From positions 2,232,001-2,296,000 of the forward strand of contig JACDQD010000004.1 in assembly GCA_019843655.1 (NCBI GenBank): DNA of 64,000 nt. Reading direction: 5' to 3'. This document shows positions 25,007-36,213 of this stretch, one piece after another. Position 1 is the first letter of the stretch. Every line of letters begins with the position of its first letter. The position numbers and the translations under genes are program-made. Source of the stretch: Lethocerus indicus (lineage: Eukaryota > Arthropoda > Insecta > Hemiptera > Belostomatidae). The notes under the pieces were generated by a model. The model worked only from the letters and a program-made list of their open reading frames with translations. It did not search any database and was not told the DNA's origin.

Positions 25007-26980
25007 TATATCAAATTGTTAATACCTGTCATTATAAACTATAGTTTTTATATAGCCCAAATTATTCCCTCAGGGAACAACCCCGGGGATTCAATCTGTC
25101 GATAGTTCCGGTCAGCTCCAACTCATTCCTTCCGTAATTCTACGGCAATATAAACTAAAAGTTTAATAAACCGGCGACGTGGTACTATAGTTCCACGGGT
25201 GCCAGGTGCACGGCCGATTCAAAACAGGTCCGACCGGTGTCCCATGGGCGACGTCCCTCTTTTGAATTGTAGGCCGGACCCGAATAATGGTAGCTTAGAA
25301 AACCGAGATCTATATTTTCTAGCCCGTACCGCAGTTAGGGCACGTCATGCGTCGTTTAAAACAAAGAGACAGAGAGAGAGAACAGGAGAACTCGTGAACA
25401 ATGCCAAAGCATCGTGCATAGCTCCTACCTCCATCAACTGCCTAACTTGCCATGTGAAAGCGGTATGTACTCCGCTCCAGGTTCCAGACCGGGTTCTCGC
25501 GATTCACAACCGGAATAGAACCCGGAATAGAGGAAATGTCTTTGTTGGCCCCCAAAGCGGTAAATCAATGTTTTTATATAAACCCTGTTATAAGAAAAAT
25601 CGTTTTAACGCGTAACATCGATAACATTTTTCTCCTTTGGCCCGCCAGACAATAAAAATATAGTGATAATTTGAAGAAGTTATAAATTATAACGACGATT
25701 CTCCACTCCGTTTCGGTTTCTCACCGTCGTCAGTAGCATGCAGCCCGTTAATGCACTAGATGTTCAAATAAAAAATATCTCAGAATGCCATTTCCAGTGC
25801 CAATCAGGAAATCTCGTCAGAACGATTCTTATTTGCATTTTCTTGAAGAAAATTATTACGGTCGGTAATTTTAAAGAGATATCCGAACGAGGAAAACTGG
25901 ATATTGTTAAATGTTTCTGAAAATTAACTGTACGGCGATTTGACTTTTATTTCTTATTCATTGAAACACGACCTGAGATCATTATGTTGGTAGAATTCAC
26001 AAAATAAAAATATCAATATATCCGGCTAAAAAAATATATTATTTAAAATAATCTCAAATCCCATTTTGTGTTGTTTACACTGAATGTATTCGAATTGTCG
26101 AACAACTGCGCAAATCACGCGATATTTTAAATCGCGATTTTCCGCGTAATAAGTATAATAATTGTGAAATATCACTTCAACAACCACTATTGATTCTTCT
26201 CGTTCCTAATTAAGTGTCAACTTCTGAGTGCCGATTTGATATTTTAGCGATTAGACCTAGGCACTCGTTGTTATCAGCGCGTTGGTACACACCCATTACG
26301 CCGATCAAACACGTTAAGACATAGGCGAGGTCTCCGTCCGTCTAAGGGGACGCGAGCGCGTTCAATATAACGTGAATCGCCAATTCACTCCGAATGACGC
26401 ATAATCGGCCTAGCCCAATATCTGTCCGTTATTTACAATCGACTAACAAATTGTACAAATACTGTTCTGTACGTCTTATCACTCTAATCACTAATCCCCT
26501 CGATGTGGGCACTACAACGAAAATGCTAATCGTGACTTACCAAAACTTCATAATTAGTGACAATTACTGTCACTGAAAAATACAAAACCTGTTTCTTTAA
26601 AACGATTTAAAAATATCGAGTTAATTTCTCGATGTAATTAGAAGCTGTATTGTATTTATAACGATTAATTTCAAGACTGAAATACCTTGAAAACCGCATA
26701 CTAGGTATGGCACAGTTTTGTTCTCGGCTGAGAACGCGCGTAATACAAATGATTATCCGTTGCGTTAACCGCTTGCGCAATACGGTTTGTTCGCATAATG
26801 AAATCGTATAGGCTATTTCCGAGAAGAGAAATAGCGCAGGAAACCGTCGTTTTATGGTAATGGCCGGTATACGAGAACACCGGTAGGCCTGCGGGATTCT
26901 TTAAAATATACGCAAGCTGAGGAATGTCGGCCCAGAAAGAAGGACACAGAAAGGGCACTGAAGATTTACGACGTTCACTA

Positions 26981-26999
26981 CCTCCTCCTCCTCCTCCTC
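26981..26999. repeat. (CCT)n microsatellite
   Basis: Six CCT units. Confidence 0.85.
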
Positions 27000-27159
27000 A
27001 ACTGTCCAAAAATGAATCGCAACCAACGTTTCTGCGCTCGCCCAAATGGAAGAAGCCGGATTGAGCTAAATGCTTTCTTTTTTCGAAAAATGATTTATTC
27101 ATAACTTCATTGAATTATACAGAAGCAGCGGTAATTGTTGTGAGAGGCCGGCGACTGAC

Positions 27160-27274
27160 CCGGTGAGTGGTACGGGGTACAAAAAAATATAATCCCGCCT
27201 TGTTAGGGGCCGGCGAGGGGGGAACGACACCTGAATCATCCCCCTACAAAAACCACCCCCGTGCCATTCACTGG
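27160..27274. repeat. Short spaced inverted repeat
   Basis: The left arm CCGGTGAGTGGTACGGGG (27160-27177) pairs with the reverse complement of 27257-27274 at 15 of 18 positions. All three differences are transitions. The spacer is 79 nt. It may be the remnant of a small foldback element. Confidence 0.5.
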
Positions 27275-27301
27275 ATCCAAGCGGCTTGATGCCTCCACAC
27301 C

Positions 27302-27333
27302 CATTGTCCTTTAGGATGCCCTAAAGGTCAATG
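27302..27333. repeat. Compact hairpin-forming inverted repeat
   Basis: CATTGTCCTTTAGG, a 4-nt loop ATGC, then CCTAAAGGTCAATG: 13 of 14 positions pair. No U-tract follows and no RNA family is recognised. Confidence 0.6.
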
Positions 27334-28350
27334 CCCTGCATGTTATTCCGTATTTCAAGTAGTTTCAAACAATTTGGATTTATATTTAGTGTGCACAGAA
27401 AATTGCCTTATTCGCTTCTCGTTCTTACAATTCTGGCTAGAGATCTTAATTCTTCTTAATTATCTCGGCCGGCTCTAACTTTCTAATAAAACTTCATCTC
27501 GTTTAGACATCTAGTGGGTCCATCTTCGCGGGATCCGAATAAAAATAAGATCAGCGATAACGCCGATAGGTTACTCAATCGGCTTTACGGAGAATCACTT
27601 AAAACTGGACGGAAAAAAAAATATTTATTTCAACCGGTCAATGAAGATATAATACGTGCGGCGCCTCTTAACGCGGCGAACGAGGAAAGGAATGGAATAA
27701 TACTGAACACATCCAGATTATATATCTGTCAACAGATTTTAGCAATTTTTTTCACTTTTTTTTATTGGATGTTCTCCTTTTTTATTTTTATTTTATTATA
27801 TTATTTTTTTCTTACATATTTACTTCCTTTTCATAATTCATACTTCGTATAAGTTCATATTTGATATGATCCCAATCAGTGCATTAGTTCGTCGATTACT
27901 GTTGATTACCGTGTTTGCCGTAGATTATCCGTAATCGTACAACGCTTTTATCAATATTTAAAAAATGATGTGTCGAACCGTTCTATATTGTAATTTATGG
28001 AGGCTTCCCGTCTGACGATTCCAATTGATGAAAGCCCGGGTATCGGTCGAAATATCCCGGTGCCTCGTTTTACGAAGGCCCGGTTCCCTGTAAATCTCTT
28101 CCTGGGCTCCCGGAGGAACCGGTTGTTCCGGCCACAATGGCCGGGGGTTTGGGGGGGGGGCGCCACAACCGCCGCAACCCGAGAACGCTAACTGGGGGCC
28201 GGCGCCGAAATAAAACTAAAATACGAAAAACGGCCGGCAGATTTTCCCGGCGTCGTACCGCGTCGTCCCCGGGGCCCGACTCGTTCTTGACCCCCCGTCC
28301 GACGTTCAGATACTATCTCGGCCGATTAACTTTTTATATTATACCCCACC

Positions 28351-28366
28351 GAGAGAGAGAGAGAGA
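28351..28366. repeat. (GA)n microsatellite
   Basis: About eight GA units, followed by TATAGAGG. Confidence 0.85.
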
Positions 28367-28952
28367 TATAGAGGCTCGGTTTTAGGCCTCGCCAGATTAG
28401 TTCCAACCGTTGTTTAGGCTGGCCAAAAGAGAATAGTGAAACGTCGATTGGAAAGCGGGGAAATATCCCCCTCGGCCACCCCCGTATGTCACGTACTCGT
28501 TGAGATCAGTGAGTCATAGATATGTCACAATCTATGTCAGATCTGGATATGTCAAATCTAGCCACACGCATTGTTAGTCATCGGTATAAATCAATACCGT
28601 TTATGAAACAATGGTTTGATTTGTAGGGTCCTATCTGCAGGAATGGCGGTGTGAACAGGATAAAAACCGTCCGACTCACCTAGAAAATTCAAATCTATCG
28701 TCCTGAAATTGTTGAGTCCCGTCCGTTCACTAATTAGCAGCTTCCCGAATATGAAATCCTTAGATAGTCCAGAAACTATCCCATCGGAACCGTTTGATTC
28801 GACAGCACTACCCCTAACCACCTTTCGGAAAATCCCTAGCTTCGCCTTATGATGGCCTCCTTACTTTGTAGTAAAGGCTGGAGCAGGAGTACCATCAATG
28901 GGCGGTTTCTCGTTCAAAAGTACAATTGTGAAAATAAAAAGAGAAAAAATAT

Positions 28953-29218
28953 CCTGTTCTGTGTTCTGTGGCCTGCGAGGGGTTGGAATACCGTAAGTTT
29001 GTGTTGTTTCTGTCTCTACTATTGGGACTAGTTGGATGCCACTGTCGAGTACAAGTGACGGTGACACGAGTGCAGTGAGGATGCCCCCGGAAAACATTCC
29101 AAAGTGCCGCAACAGTGACTAACACCGCTACTGAAGATGGCGAGCGGCCGAAACCGGTCTAGACAAAAGACCAAACCGGCGAGAGGTGACAGAAACACCA
29201 GAAACCCACGGTATTTCA
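28953..29218 (+). mobile_element. Palindromic element, copy C with damaged left arm
   Basis: Starts CCTGTTCTGTG...CCTGCGAGGGGTTGGAATACC and TTTCTGTCTC. The inner left arm is then replaced or deleted (TACTATTGGGACTAGTTGG). The loop with GTGCAGTGAGGATG (29070-29083) and the whole right arm are present, including CTACTGAAGATGGCGAGCGG, CCGAAACCGGTCTAG and CAAACCGGCGAGAGG, ending near CCCACGGTATTTCAG. Orientation matches copy A. Non-coding. Confidence 0.82.
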
Positions 29219-30645
29219 GTGCAGTTTAACCTCCTATTCCACTACGGTAGTTTCTTCACAGGGGCGTCAGTTTCTGACGGGTGCGATCGGGTCGAATTAT
29301 GGGGGCTCTTTTTTGTTGCCTGCTTGGCTTATTATTTGCTATTTATTGCCGGTGACTCATTGACCGTCGAGAGGAGATCTTTCATCTCCAGTCAGACCGT
29401 GGGGGGGAATTGGGGGACGAAACCGCAATTATTTGGCACGGACGTTGGCAGCCCGATTGGCCTGCCAAACAATTAGGTATATCTAATCTGCTGGAAACCA
29501 TTTTTATATACCGCATCCGATCGTCTGCGACCCTTGACTCTGAGACAGTACGTTTTGTGACACGGGGTGGGTTTGGAATATCGTACAGCGTCCGCCCGCC
29601 CGAAACGGGATGTGCACTGGCAACATTCAAACGAATATTGCAATAAAATTTACTTTATGGTCGGAGCGAACTAAACTTACAGGACATGTCTCATAATCAT
29701 CTAAACAATACCTATATTATTGAATCCTTACAGTTTCATACTCTGGGGGGGTTTTCGAGTTGGACTCTTCTTCGGTATCCATTGAATTTCCGATTCGGAT
29801 CGCTTGAAATGTTGTCGAAACTACTTGTCTCCTGTTTATATCGTCAACGCGGGTGGACACGCCCTGTAATTAGAGTGAATATCAAAGTTCAATTAATTTT
29901 TTTGTTATTTCAAACCTTCGGAGAAAATCATCCGTGCGATAACATTACAAGCCTATTGAACAATATACTGACCTAATAATTATTAGTATATAAAAACTAT
30001 TATTTTTGTAATTATATACCCGAAATTTAATATCCAATGAAAACGTTGCCGGGATATTTCATCCCACGACGTTAAAGAATGCCCACGACTGGGGCCTAGC
30101 AATTTTATTTCGCCTATCGGTCAGATAACAACATAGACCTTCGCGACGATTAGTCCGCACAGAGTGGATGGGAAAAGCCTACCGACGATTTGGGTTCGGG
30201 CGCGATTCGTTTCGGCCCAAACCCGAAAAGGGACGTTGAAACCCCCGGGGAATTACTATATATCAGAATATTCGAGGTCCACCGTATTAGAGCCGGGCGT
30301 CTATGTCCGCGGCCCTCTGCACGCGTTTGTAGGCCATATGGCCGAGAAATTGGCCGTTCGTAACGGGGAGTATAAGTATTCAAATTGAGGGGTCTCGTAT
30401 GGGGGGAGGGGGGGGGGGGGGGGGGCGTCCCAGGAACCGGCGTTTACTTGCGGGTGTGTGCGTGAGTGCGTGCGTGTGCTCTCCAGTGCGCGTCCGTGCG
30501 AGTGGTCAAGTTTCACCGGGGGCCCTCCCCTCAACCACCGAAACGGGTTCGCTCGGCCCCAACCGTATAACTGTTAACCGAGGACAAAGTACAATATTTG
30601 TCCACCTCCTAGAAATTAACCCAGCTGAGGCAGCTCCGGATATTA
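29219..30645. other. Non-coding stretch
   Basis: No gene is recognised. A G-rich run (6 G, A, 18 G) lies at 30401-30425, followed by a GTGTGCGTGAGTGCGTGCG-like stretch at about 30451-30478. These inflate an open frame at 30399-30878 that then runs into the mariner element, so that frame is spurious. Confidence 0.5.
30401..30425 (+). repeat. Poly-G tract, 25 nt
   Basis: Twenty-four of 25 bases are G (one A at 30407). It is the longest G run in the window and a potential G-quadruplex and polymerase-slippage site. Confidence 0.9.
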
Positions 30646-31128
30646 TTAGGGCGTCCCATAAGTTTTTCCCTTTCCGGACCGAAACGAATACACAATATTA
30701 CCGATTCACATATCCAGTCTTGATTAAATGCTTATCTACCGGGAATCGGGCGATTAGCTCCGTATCCGTCGTCGCTGGCCGTCCACTGCGGTCATCATCT
30801 TTCAACTCAAAATTGCCAGCTCTAAATTTCTTAAACCAATTGCCGACGGTCCCAATAGTCGTAGTACCACTCCCATAAACGGTGTAAATTTCGTCTGCAG
30901 TGTCCTTTGCACTATTATTGCCTTTTTTAAAACAACGCAAGCATACAATGCCGCAAATGCTTCTTTCGGCTGTCCATATTGAACGGTGTAGGAAAAATGT
31001 TAAAAGACTCTCGGACAACTGAAACCTATGTCATAAACGGATAAGAGATCCGATTGAATGTGAATATAAACAAAGCCAGTCGGGGGTGATTCAAGCGAGG
31101 GGCAGAAGAAACTTATGGGACACCCTAA
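30646..31128 (-). mobile_element. Deleted mariner element with TA target-site duplication
   Basis: A 483-bp element. The termini TTAGGGCGTCCCATAAGTTT and, inverted, TTAGGGTGTCCCATAAGTTT agree at 19 of 20 positions, and TA flanks both sides (30644-30645, 31129-31130). A complete mariner is about 1.3 kb with a transposase of about 345 residues; here only the N-terminal part of the transposase frame remains, so most of the gene, including the catalytic DDD region, has been deleted. The termini differ from those of the element at 16225, so the two belong to different mariner lineages. Confidence 0.9.
30698..31018 (-). pseudogene. Truncated mariner transposase, N-terminal DNA-binding part
   Basis: A 106-codon open frame lies inside the mariner element. 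Residues about 25-85 resemble the mariner N-terminal helix-turn-helix region: LRCFKKGNN, then DEIYTVYGSGTTT, WFKKFRAGNFELKDDD and the family hallmark RSGRP. In intact mariner transposases this region binds the terminal inverted repeats and is followed by a second HTH and the DD(34)D catalytic domain. From about residue 88 the frame runs into 17 unrelated or C-terminal-derived residues (ending KTGYVNR) and stops about 50 bp before the terminus. This shows a large internal deletion that removed the catalytic residues. The first ~20 residues lack similarity, so the genuine start may be an internal codon or already mutated. It cannot encode an active transposase; as a solitary HTH fragment it could at most compete for termini. 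Confidence 0.85.
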
Positions 31129-32224
31129 TATTTAATGTTAATTCAGTCATTAAAATAAATCCGCCAACATCGGCTGGACTATCAGACTGATCAGAATGAT
31201 TAGCGCAACTGTACGGCCGAAGAACGGCGCGAATTGGAAACCGGTCTATATTAAGGACAGGCAGACGGTAGCGACAATAATGAAACAGATAAACCTCTCT
31301 ATTGACGCGAAACTTCCGGTCGTTTCCAACTTTCGCGTCCGGCCTTAACCGTACGAAAACAGGTTTCTCCCCAACCACCAACCACCCCCCGCCCCCGGCA
31401 AGAAGACATATAGACAGCGCGACTATAGAGAAATCGATTCCACTTGGTTATGTAAGAAGGGGGACCGCGCGCTACACGGAAATTTTGTCAGACGGCGAGA
31501 CAAAATTTGTGGACGGTTTTTGAGAATATATTGCCGACGAATGCGAAGGTACAATTAAGTATTTGAAACGAGAGTTCTCGTCCACGATTCTCCGGCTATA
31601 AATCCATCTTTGTCGGAAAGCGGTTGCGCAATTGAAACTTTTCAATTTCGAATTTCCCGCAGTTATTTTCGTCTTACAACACGTGTTCCACCTATTTTAT
31701 AGATTAAATAATGCGATATAAAACATTTCTCGTAGGCCCGTCCGCGTATCTTTCGTCGATGCTTAATTAGTATAATTTCGTAGTGCCCAGTTCCGCTATA
31801 ATTTCGTAATTTAATTGTTCCCGAAAGCGACGATAATTGCCCGGTTACGCGGTAACTTCCTATTCGGTAACACGGACAGGTGCCTATATGGAAATAGACC
31901 CGATGTTGAATCCTACATCGCCGTCCTAGCGTCGTTCCCGGACGATGCCGTCATTCGAGACCGAATCTGAATTTTTATTACTACCTAATTTCCGTCGAAA
32001 TTTCGGGGCTTCGGAGAAAGGCTCCCGGGGGGGGGTGTCCTTCGGAGGAACGACGGTAGTCGTCTGTGCCAGAAACGTAGAAAGACACAGCAACAGCGCC
32101 TTCATTCATATAAAAAGGAGTCGAGAGGAACAACGAAACGGATTAAAGTATAAATTAATTGGGGCGTACTCACTCGACGGCGGGCCCGTATCAAAGGTTA
32201 AAATTGTAGGGTGGTCTTTTTGGC

Positions 32225-32248
32225 CGCCTCCGCCGCCGCCGCCGCCGC
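32225..32248. repeat. (GCC)n microsatellite
   Basis: About eight GCC/CGC units with one CTC interruption. It produces a poly-proline run in the + strand frame at 31945-32412, which argues against treating that frame as a gene. Confidence 0.85.
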
Positions 32249-32295
32249 TTTCACGGCCAAAAAGAGAGCACTTTTCAGAAGCGTTTGAGACGCGA

Positions 32296-32365
32296 TTTTT
32301 TCCTCTTTTTTTCTTCCCCTCCCACTTTTATTTTTTTTCTTTTTACCCCTTTTTTTTTATTTTTA
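32296..32365 (+). repeat. Pyrimidine-rich tract, 70 nt
   Basis: A nearly pure C/T tract on the + strand; the first 28 nt (32296-32323) contain no purine. Confidence 0.8.
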
Positions 32366-33326
32366 AAGACGGCGACCCAAATAGCGGCGACCACCTGTTG
32401 CCCGGGCTTTAAGCCAACTTGGCGCCCCGAACACTTGTTCCGCCCCCGGACGACCCAATCCACCCCCAAACCCTTCCCCCGGGTACCGTATAAGAAAATC
32501 GTTTCTTTTCTATTCATATTGTTGAATTGATCATATTTACAGGCGACAGAAACAATTCCTATTCCCATTAACTTCCGGCAGGATCGCGTAATTCGGAGTT
32601 CCGAAACACCTTTACTCTAAACTACTTGTTATGAAACTTCCTTAGTTTCTCAAGTCCTCAATAGAACAAGGATAAAACTAATTTAAAAATACTTTATAGA
32701 AGGGAACTGTTTATTAGTTTTGAATTACTATAAATCTTAACCTGCTCTCAGCTGTAGTGTAATGTAACTGGGCAGATAGTCGTAACTATAACAGCGTTAG
32801 TATAATCTGTACGGTCGAGCACAAATATATCTTTACAAAAAATAAATGCCATAGACGGGAGTAATTTATAATTTTGATAAAAGTGATAACATCCACACGC
32901 CTCCTCATCGACTGCTTTATAATGGCCTTCGGGGGCTTTCTCCCTGTTCTTGGGGAGGACAGGTGAAGAGCGCCCAGTCCGGTCACATCAATCCCGGGCC
33001 TCCTTCCTTTCACTCTCACTGTGTCTGCGTTACTGTTGCCTCCTGTTTGGCAGCTGCCGACACGGAGAACCCGTCCATGATATGTAATAAACGGAATCGA
33101 GGGAGCGTACTCGGGACAGCTTGGAAAGTGAAGAAGGAAGGGGTAATTGGGGCGGTTGGAGTCGGCGCCCCGTTTGTTTATCAACAGAATAATTATTGTT
33201 CGGCAACGCGCTCTCGGTTTCGAGGATCTTCGTGAGGTCCTGGCCGTGACACCACCACCGGCGGGCCCTCGGGGGGGATCCAAAAGGGATGATCCTGTTG
33301 GGAGGAGCCGACGTGGGAGGCGGTGC

Positions 33327-33350
33327 GGGCTGGGGCGGGGGCGGGGGGGG
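33327..33350 (+). other. Potential G-quadruplex motif
   Basis: Four G-runs (3, 4, 5 and 8 G) separated by one or two bases: 33327-33329, 33332-33335, 33337-33341 and 33343-33350. This fits the canonical G3+N1-7 quadruplex pattern. Formation is inference. Confidence 0.6.
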
Positions 33351-33372
33351 CTCACGAGAATGGGAGTGTTTT

Positions 33373-33412
33373 GGGAGGGAGAAGGGAGGGAGGGAGAGAG
33401 AGAGAGAGAGAG
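33373..33412 (+). repeat. Pure purine tract with (GA)n
   Basis: Forty uninterrupted purines, ending in about ten GA units (33393-33412). Such a tract can adopt triplex (H-DNA) structure. Located just after the G-quadruplex-type block. Confidence 0.85.
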
Positions 33413-36195
33413 TGAGAAAACCCTCCCTAAAAACAGTAACATCCCGAAATTCTCGCGATTTACTGCCAGAGACCTCCAGTCGAGGATCTGACCCCCCCGA
33501 AGATACCACCGGTCTTCATCTCTCTCCTCCGACTGACCTAAAAGGTATTCTATTTCAGCTTATCCCTTCCGAGTATCCCGATATGGCCCCCGTTCTGTCA
33601 AATCAGTTCGAAAATAATTTGCATAATTATAATTCAGATTCTCCCGAGTCGGAAACGGGTAACTGGAAACTGGTAATATTCCGTTGTGATAACCTGCATT
33701 CTTGCTTTGACTCTTCATTCACAAACTAATTTCAATTCAATATTATAAATGAACGGGAATCGGGTACCATTTTTAGTCAAGCAAAGAGTTGACCTTACAA
33801 TCCAGTAATGTTGGGAAATAATATTTTACCATTAAAAAAATCTTATCTATACATATCTCGTAACAGTTTTATGTACTAATTCACTTTTATGTAATTAAAT
33901 ATCACTAATATAACTATCACTAAAATTAGCAAGCTATTTACTCTTATTTGATATTGTAATTGAATTTATTTCTGTAAATTTTCTTCTTGTCCTCGGAATC
34001 GGCCCGCATAGATAATTATTCTGTCGCGTGACCGCCGCCTTATTGACCGCCGTTTTTAAAGCCGAACCCGAGCTTTAACTCTGTTGATTCTCGAACATTC
34101 TCAACGACTCGGTCCGGCCGTCGTCTTATATTTTCAGTCATCGAATTTTAATTCCACGGCGCTGACATTTTTAAAAGTTTTCAACTTTTACATCCTGAGA
34201 CTCTCGCTGTTCTTGAACAAGGCGGAATTTCAATTTCAATTCTAAAACCCACAGTACATTAATCACGTCCGAAAACGATTCGTCCGTGTAAGCGCCGCTA
34301 TCTCTTCGTTGATTAGCCAATACAAGGAACACTTCGGGTCTGCATCGCGCGGCCTCCAAATCGGCGGTCGTATTAATAAACTAAAGAAACTGAATTTGAA
34401 AATAAAATAAAAAAAAAAGAAGAAACATATCCAAAACCTCGGCGCGATTAATTGTTAATGTCAACAGTCGGTTTTTTGCTTGTTTGGCTCAGTTGGTTTA
34501 AAATTTAGAACTTGGCTTCCCGTAGGTTTTTTTTGTCTATAGGAAACTCGCGGGACAAGGACGTTCACAGAACCTCAGAACCGCTGATTCTGCGCACAAG
34601 ATAATAAAGTCCGTATTACTAAAAGTTATAAGTTAAAAAAGGCCAATTTGCGTGAGAAACTTCTTCCCTCTGTATCGTTTTATTGATTGACTTCGATAAA
34701 AAAAAGTCACCTAATTAATGGTATTATCCAATGCCGCGTGTAATTTCCTTCGAAATGTCATGAATCCAAAGGCCAATAGAGTTGTTTTTCGATCATGAAA
34801 ACAGTTAAATAAAGCATCGATTATACTAAATCTTGACTTGTTGGACATTTCCTGAATTAGTTGACTCCACGCCGATCGTGGAACGAAGAAACGTGTCTCG
34901 ATTGAATTGCACCTATTTATAAATAGCATTGACTCATTGAATAAGCTCTCTGAGGTTGGTGCTCGCCTGAGGTAGGTCGACCTCGTATTATAATTCTCGT
35001 GTCAACCGTTCAGCGTATTAAAACCACCTCTCCGCCCATTGATCGTACTCCGTTCGTACAATCATATAGATATTCTGTTTAGCGCATCGTTTAAAGTTAA
35101 AACTGTTCACGGAAGACGGACAGTATGCAAAAGAGACTAGGAGGCCTGCGTCTTTTCAATTAATAAAAAAAAAAATCTTCTCAGGACGTGGCTGCAAACG
35201 GACTTTTTTTTTGCACCGAACGCGTTTCTTGTAAATAAATTTCGTTTTCCAAAAAGTCCGACTCAGACACATTGAATAAATCAAACGGCAATATTTACGA
35301 TCTATCCGGCATTGTTCCGTTGCCTACCTGATCCAATAGGCTTTTCATTTTGTTCTGTTTATACGCATACATGTAAATGTAGAAACATACGTATGTAGGT
35401 TTATATATGTATGGGGGGAGAGCAGGCAGGACGCTGCGTCCTTGCTTGCGGCTGGAAGGCCGTTTCCTTAAGACAGTTCTGGAGACAAGGTTACCTGCTA
35501 CCGGGCTACACAGGCTCCACTACTGTACATACCCCCCCACATCATCCGTACATATTTTCAGTCCTTCCTCGTCTTAACTTCGCGAGCAAGGCTATCAACT
35601 AAGTCTGCCTTCCCACTTTTTTTTTCCCATTTTATTTTATTCATTCTCCGGCTCCGTTTCGTCTTGGTCCATTTTTAAATACGGCCAGCCCGGACGGCGC
35701 TAATAAATAGAACAAGTCAGCAAGGTTATACGAAGACGAAGTTAGTTAGTCGCCCCCCCAGGAGTCTTAATATTCATGCGGAAACGCCTACTACTCCTCC
35801 TCCTCCTGCTCCTATTCGGGACGAGCGAAAAATTAATAGGATTCTACACTTTTAATTCCTAGCTCCCTTCCAGGAACCCGGTCCGGTCTTTTAATAACAG
35901 ACTATCCCTATCTCCGACAGCTCTAATAAGCTTATCGCTGTATTTATTATTCGTCAGATATACAGAAGAAGTGTTGCGCCCACTTCGTTATAACTTCAAT
36001 TATAAGACAGTTAAAAACGACGGTTTGAATAATCCACGAGAGGAAAAAAAAAACAGTTTCTCCCGACTGATATTTTAGCCGGATTGTAAATCTCAGATTT
36101 GTACACGGGAATCAAAACCTCGAATGGCTTTCGCGTGGATTCACAATTCAGCGTAAAGTGATCAGTTAGTTACGTCCAATTAACTTGTTAATCCG

Positions 36196-36213
36196 ACTCT
36201 CTCTCTCTCTCTC
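36196..36213. repeat. (CT)n microsatellite
   Basis: About nine CT units. Confidence 0.85.

Larger units (their letters stand above)
25007..28952. other. Non-coding stretch
   Basis: No gene is recognised; the 138-codon frame at 25199-25615 has no identifiable domain. Features seen: palindromic-family relic at about 25703-25736 (CCGTTTCGGTTTCTCACCGT), CCT microsatellite at 26981-26999, inverted repeat and hairpin at 27160-27333, G10 at 28151-28160 and GA microsatellite at 28351-28366. Confidence 0.5.
31129..36195. other. Non-coding stretch with low-complexity tracts
   Basis: No gene is recognised. The longest frame (32786-33442, minus, 218 codons) is driven by the CT/GA tract (poly Ser-Leu) and shows no domain. 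Seen here: G9 at 32027-32035, GCC repeat at 32225-32248, pyrimidine-rich 32296-32365, a G-quadruplex-type block and purine tract at 33327-33412 and a CTC repeat near 35793. An A-box-like GGCTCAGTTGG at 34486-34496 lacks a B box. Confidence 0.5.

Noticed and set aside
30399..30878. 159-codon + strand open frame
   Set aside because: Begins in a poly-G tract and ends inside the mariner element in antisense to the transposase frame.
32786..33442. Longest open frame (218 codons, minus strand)
   Set aside because: Its start is a poly Ser-Leu/Pro run from the GA/CT tract and the rest has no recognisable domain. It overlaps frames on the other strand of similar length, which indicates a GC-rich low-stop region, not a gene.
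34480..34545. A-box-like GGCTCAGTTGG, possible tRNA or tRNA-derived SINE
   Set aside because: No B box (GGTTCRANNCC) follows within the required range.
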